Of a DNA stretch of 38,354 nt, positions 34,959 to 38,354 are shown piece by piece. The notes under the pieces are model-generated. The model was not told the DNA's origin, did no database searches, and saw only the letters and a list, made by a program, of their open reading frames with translations. Positions within the stretch are counted from its first letter, which is position 1. Every line of letters starts with the position of its first letter. The stretch comes from Chitinophagaceae bacterium. GTDB taxonomy: Bacteria > Bacteroidota > Bacteroidia > Chitinophagales > Chitinophagaceae. The translations under genes and the position numbers were made by a program. The stretch lies in assembly GCA_004299085.1 (NCBI GenBank), contig SCQV01000469.1, forward strand, positions 1 through 38,354, given 5' to 3'.

Positions 34959-35095
34959 AAAGGCTATGTTGCTACATTTTCGTTCCTAAATACCTGTCTT
35001 TTTGTTATTTCACCTTTTTCTTAGAACAGGTTATGAATTACCTTAGTTTATAAATAAAGATGTAAGGTTTGTTAAATTTCCATAAATAAAATTAT

Positions 35096-35578
35096 ATGAA
35101 GCTACTAATGGTATGCCTCGGTAATATCTGCCGTTCTCCACTTGCCGAAGGTATTTTAAAGAAAAAGATTAAAGAAAATCATCTCGACTGGGAAGTGGAT
35201 AGCGCCGGAACAGAGTCTTATCATGTTGGAGAAACGCCGCATCCGCTTGCGCAGAAAATTGCCGTACATCATGGTATAGATATTTCCGGCCACCGGGCAA
35301 GGCGTTTTTCAAAAAGTGATCTGGAAAAATTTGATAAAATATATGCTATGGCAAAAGATGTTTATGAAGAAATGAAATTCATTGGTGGGAAAAATACGAA
35401 CATGCAAAATATCGATCTTTTTCTGAATGAAGTATCACCGGGTAAAAACCTTTCTGTACCCGATCCCTGGTATGGAGGTGAAGAAGATTTTAAATACGCT
35501 TACAAACTAATGGAAGAAGCCTGTGACAAAATTATTCTGAAATATGGGAGGCAAAATTCCGGACCGCTCCCACTTTAA
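35096..35578 (+). CDS. low-molecular-weight protein-tyrosine phosphatase
   Basis: A 160-residue cytoplasmic phosphatase. The P-loop C7-LGNIC-R13-S14 in MVCLGNICRSPLAEG carries the nucleophilic cysteine and binding arginine, and the general-acid aspartate is D123 in VPDPWYGG. The length fits the family. Bacterial members often control exopolysaccharide synthesis with a BY-kinase, but no kinase or polysaccharide genes are near. It stands alone between two minus-strand genes. A TTACCTTAG / TAAGGT inverted repeat lies just before it at 35038-35068. Confidence 0.95.
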   Translation: MKLLMVCLGNICRSPLAEGILKKKIKENHLDWEVDSAGTESYHVGETPHPLAQKIAVHHGIDISGHRARRFSKSDLEKFDKIYAMAKDVYEEMKFIGGKNTNMQNIDLFLNEVSPGKNLSVPDPWYGGEEDFKYAYKLMEEACDKIILKYGRQNSGPLPL

Positions 35579-35615
35579 AATATCGGGAGAACGGCCCGGC
35601 TCACGTTGAAATCAT

Positions 35616-38033
35616 TCACCATCTTATTTCAACCAAATCCTGCTGATTATTGATTTCAAAACTTTGTACTTCCTGGCCATCATTAGCCGATTTCGTTATA
35701 GCTAACGATGAGTCATCGAACTGAACTTGTGACAAGTCAGGAAACCCATGCAAAACAAATTGTATCTTTTGAAAACGGCTTTCATAGCTGCCGGTCACTT
35801 TGCCTAAATCAATCGTTTTATTTTGTGGTAAGAACGAAATCAATCGTTTATAATAATCTCCTTTTTCGTAGTTATAGGTTGTGCCGTCATCCTCATAATA
35901 GGTAAAATTGCTGCTGTCTTTTCCGTACCAGATGTTTAGATATAAGATTCCGTTCCCTTTTTGTGCCGTACTTTCAATCACGTTTTGCATCGGTATAATA
36001 GCACCGGCTTTTACAAATACGGGTAAGTTGTCTAATGGCGAAGGAACATCATAAGCCGTACCACCTTTTAATTTTTTACCGGATGAGTATCTGTACCATT
36101 CTCCTTCAGGAAGATACACTCTTGATATCATCTGTTCACTTGTAACCGGGGCCACCAGAATATTTTTACCAAATAAAAATTCATTTTCAAAACGTTGATC
36201 ATAAATAGGAGTGTCATAGGTATAATGGATGGCCAGGCTGCGATTGACAGGCATACCATTCTGGCTTGATTCATAAAATGTACTGTAAATATAAGGTAGC
36301 AGCCGGTATCGTAACTCAATATCTTTCCGCATTTGTGGTTCGGCATATTCTCCCCATGCCCACGGTTCATGATGGGTGTTGCCTTTGGCAGTATGATTAC
36401 GGAACATCGGCATAAATGTTCCCAAAGACATCCATCGCAACATTAATTCCGGAGTAGGGTTTCCACTAAACCCGCCCACATCCATGCCCACAAAAGGCAT
36501 TCCGGTTAGTCCCATGCTGCTGATCAGCCTGAAACCTAAAAGCATGTGCTGATCGGTGGGATTATTATCGCCGGTCCACATGGCAGAATAACGTTGAATA
36601 CCCGAATAAGCAGCCCTGCTAAGAATAAACGGCCTTTTACCATCCATTAATTCTTTAGTTCCATTGTAGGTGGCTCGTGCCATTTCCATTCCGTACACAT
36701 TACGGGCCTTTTTTAGCGTTTCAATATTTTTCCCTTCACCGAATTCAATCAAAGGTGGAATATCCTGTCCCCATGCCGAAGGCTCGTTCATATCATTCCA
36801 GAAGCCCGTAACGCCATCATCAACTAATATTTCAAAATTATTGCCCCACCATTGGCGAACATCCTGGCGGATAAAATCAGGGAAATGACTGCGTCCTGCC
36901 CATACGCTTCCGGTATAAAATCTGCCATCCGGGTATCGTGCAAAATAACCATGCGCCCTGCCTGTCAGATAGGGCTCATAACCATCGGAATCAATTTTTA
37001 TACCCGGATCAATGATGGTGGCCAAATGAATGCCCATCGCTTTGAGGCTATCCGTCATGGCTTTGGGATTGGGAAATGTGCTTGGATTCCAGGTAAAAAC
37101 CCGGTAGCCATGCATATAATCAATATCACAATATATCATATCACACGGGATGGTGTCTTCCCGCATTTTATGCGCAATGTCCATCACTTGCTGCTGACTC
37201 ATATAGCTGTAACGGGATTGCTGATAACCCAATGACCATATTGGCGGCATATTGATACGCCCGGTAAGCCAGGTATAATCTTGTAATATCCCCGCAACCG
37301 TGGAGGCGCCGAAGAAATAATAATTCATCGCCCCCCCTTCCGCACCAAAAAATGACAGGGTGCTATCAGTAGAAGTATTGAAATTAAAGAAGGATTTATA
37401 GGTATTATCAAAAAATATCCCATATACTCTTCTATTGTGAATGCCCATATAAAAAGGCATGGTAGAATAAATCGGATCCTGATTGATATCGTATCCGTAA
37501 GCATCCGTATTCCAATTCACATAAGCATGTTGTGCACGATTCAGCGGGCCTGTTTTTTCACCCAGTCCGATAAATTTCTCATCCGGGGAGGATTTCCGGT
37601 AATCGGTCACTTCGGCGCCCTGCCATTCCACACCCAGGTTCGGATCATCACCATTCAGCCACTGTCCTGCCGCATTATAAAATTCAATGCTCAATGGTTT
37701 TTTATGAACTAATATCTTAAGAGAATTGGTAGTCAATGTCAGCACATCAGGAGAATGAGTGATTTGCGTAAAAGAAGATAAGGGCCGGCGGATAACAGCC
37801 CAGGAAGAATCTTCCGGAGTGGCTTTCTGAGTAATGCGCACGCTGATAATAGTAGGCGAATAATCCTGTATGCTCACTACTGCATTGGAGGCCTTGATAA
37901 CAATGCCATGATCTTCTTTTTTAAAGCTTTGAAAATCCCCCAACCTGTGGCTGATTAGCGCATCCTGTGCGAAAAGGGGTTGCAAAAATATTCCCATAAA
38001 TAACAAAAAGAGTAGCGCCCATTTGCTTTTCAT
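35616..38033 (-). CDS. exported GH31 alpha-glucosidase-type glycoside hydrolase
   Basis: An 805-residue enzyme with a signal peptide (MKSKWALLFLLFMGIFLQPLFAQ, last part cleaved). An N-terminal beta-sandwich (to about 230) is followed by the (beta/alpha)8 barrel. The nucleophile is D414 in FWNDMNEPSAWG and the acid/base is D489 in WTGDNNPTDQ; IYCDIDYMHGYRVFTW is the family substrate-binding block. A C-terminal beta domain (about 640-805) contains ILVAPVTSEQMISRVYLPEG. It probably cleaves alpha-glucosides or alpha-xylosides in the periplasm; substrate preference cannot be read. It complements the GH15 enzyme encoded at 22863-25271. Confidence 0.94.
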   Translation of the reverse strand: MKSKWALLFLLFMGIFLQPLFAQDALISHRLGDFQSFKKEDHGIVIKASNAVVSIQDYSPTIISVRITQKATPEDSSWAVIRRPLSSFTQITHSPDVLTLTTNSLKILVHKKPLSIEFYNAAGQWLNGDDPNLGVEWQGAEVTDYRKSSPDEKFIGLGEKTGPLNRAQHAYVNWNTDAYGYDINQDPIYSTMPFYMGIHNRRVYGIFFDNTYKSFFNFNTSTDSTLSFFGAEGGAMNYYFFGASTVAGILQDYTWLTGRINMPPIWSLGYQQSRYSYMSQQQVMDIAHKMREDTIPCDMIYCDIDYMHGYRVFTWNPSTFPNPKAMTDSLKAMGIHLATIIDPGIKIDSDGYEPYLTGRAHGYFARYPDGRFYTGSVWAGRSHFPDFIRQDVRQWWGNNFEILVDDGVTGFWNDMNEPSAWGQDIPPLIEFGEGKNIETLKKARNVYGMEMARATYNGTKELMDGKRPFILSRAAYSGIQRYSAMWTGDNNPTDQHMLLGFRLISSMGLTGMPFVGMDVGGFSGNPTPELMLRWMSLGTFMPMFRNHTAKGNTHHEPWAWGEYAEPQMRKDIELRYRLLPYIYSTFYESSQNGMPVNRSLAIHYTYDTPIYDQRFENEFLFGKNILVAPVTSEQMISRVYLPEGEWYRYSSGKKLKGGTAYDVPSPLDNLPVFVKAGAIIPMQNVIESTAQKGNGILYLNIWYGKDSSNFTYYEDDGTTYNYEKGDYYKRLISFLPQNKTIDLGKVTGSYESRFQKIQFVLHGFPDLSQVQFDDSSLAITKSANDGQEVQSFEINNQQDLVEIRW

Positions 38034-38050
38034 AATGTGTATATTTTACG

Positions 38051-38080
38051 CAAAGTAACACAAACTTATCTGTTTCTCAA
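38051..38080 (-). promoter_or_regulatory. promoter candidate for the GH31 gene
   Basis: On the minus strand TTG (38078-38080) is followed after 19 bases by TTACTTTG (38051-38058), close to the Bacteroidota -33/-7 pattern (one base off TAnnTTTG). It lies 18 bases before the ATG at 38033. Confidence 0.45.
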
Positions 38081-38318
38081 TAATTTTTTTGAATTAGGTA
38101 CTTAGTTCTCGTTAATCAAGAAATCATGGCATTGCCAAAACGACCTTAGGAAAATGACGTTAAGAAATTTGCAAAATGGAGCGTTAAACGGAAAATAAGA
38201 TTGGATTTGGGTGAATGCTGAGTATTACAAAGGTCTATTATAGATTAAAAGCCAATCGGAGCATTATTTTCCGTAGCGGAATGGAGCAAATTTTAGTCAT
38301 TTTTCGACAGTCTTGAAT

Positions 38319-38354
38319 TTTCTTTGGTTCTTTCTTTGGTTCAAGCCAAAGAAA
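38319..38354. repeat. TTTCTTTGGTTC direct repeat and hairpin at the window edge
   Basis: TTTCTTTGGTTC occurs twice in tandem (38319-38330 and 38331-38342), and the second copy begins a hairpin TTTCTTTGG-TTCAAG-CCAAAGAAA (38331-38354) that reaches the end of the window. The rest of 38081-38318 shows no gene. The hairpin might be a terminator or part of a dispersed repeat that continues beyond the window. Confidence 0.55.

Overview
The window looks like a chromosomal segment of a member of the Bacteroidota, most likely the order Chitinophagales. The evidence is an A+T-rich composition (my impression, not calculated), promoters of the TTTG / TAnnTTTG type, weak ribosome binding sites, and gene families typical of or restricted to that phylum. 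These include a DUF5606 protein, a TIGR02757 protein, a secreted lamin-tail protein with a type IX secretion style C-terminus, a TonB-dependent receptor with a carboxypeptidase-regulatory N-terminal domain, and a PstS-like lipoprotein next to a long TPR protein. I saw no rRNA, tRNA, CRISPR array, prophage or complete insertion sequence.

Layout. 1-1225: a 3' coding remnant, a small lipoprotein gene and a nested inverted-repeat element. 1226-13541: mostly housekeeping genes, namely acetyl-CoA acetyltransferase, DUF5606, a lipid kinase and a ClC channel (the last two very closely spaced), a large secreted lamin-tail protein, aspartate-semialdehyde dehydrogenase, a three-gene minus-strand cluster ending in TIGR02757, ribonuclease Y and a small membrane-anchored protein. 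13726-15594: an AbiEi/AbiEii type IV toxin-antitoxin pair behind a palindromic operator-like site. 15728-19572: IspD, QueA and a Kup potassium transporter on the minus strand. 19600-20820: a decayed patch with clustered short palindromes, a shortened XRE antitoxin-like gene behind two operator-like palindromes, and an uncharacterised gene with an apparent frameshift. 20819-26275: a fused oligopeptide-type ABC ATPase, a second inverted-repeat element, a GH15 glucoamylase-like enzyme and an SDR. 26276-27236: no intact gene, but a broken two-gene DUF6883/DUF4926-like module can be read on the minus strand. 27237-28619: a palindromic operator candidate and a three-gene operon (membrane protein, winged-helix regulator, membrane protein). 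28808-33690: a TonB-dependent receptor, a period-7 repeat array, a TPR-like secreted protein, a bidirectional terminator and a 601-residue TPR protein. 33709-38033: a PstS-like lipoprotein, a small membrane protein, a low-molecular-weight tyrosine phosphatase and a secreted GH31 alpha-glucosidase.

Themes. Three separate loci look like toxin-antitoxin or related modules in different states: AbiE intact, the XRE module reduced to about half an antitoxin plus operators, and DUF6883/DUF4926 broken by a stop codon and frameshifts. Two carbohydrate enzymes (cytoplasmic-looking GH15 and exported GH31) suggest use of alpha-glucans. The least explained sequence structure is the pair of inverted-repeat elements at 1010-1162 and 22614-22815. 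They are built from four units of about 51-57 bp with conserved ends and unrelated cores, and the two elements have the units arranged in opposite order.
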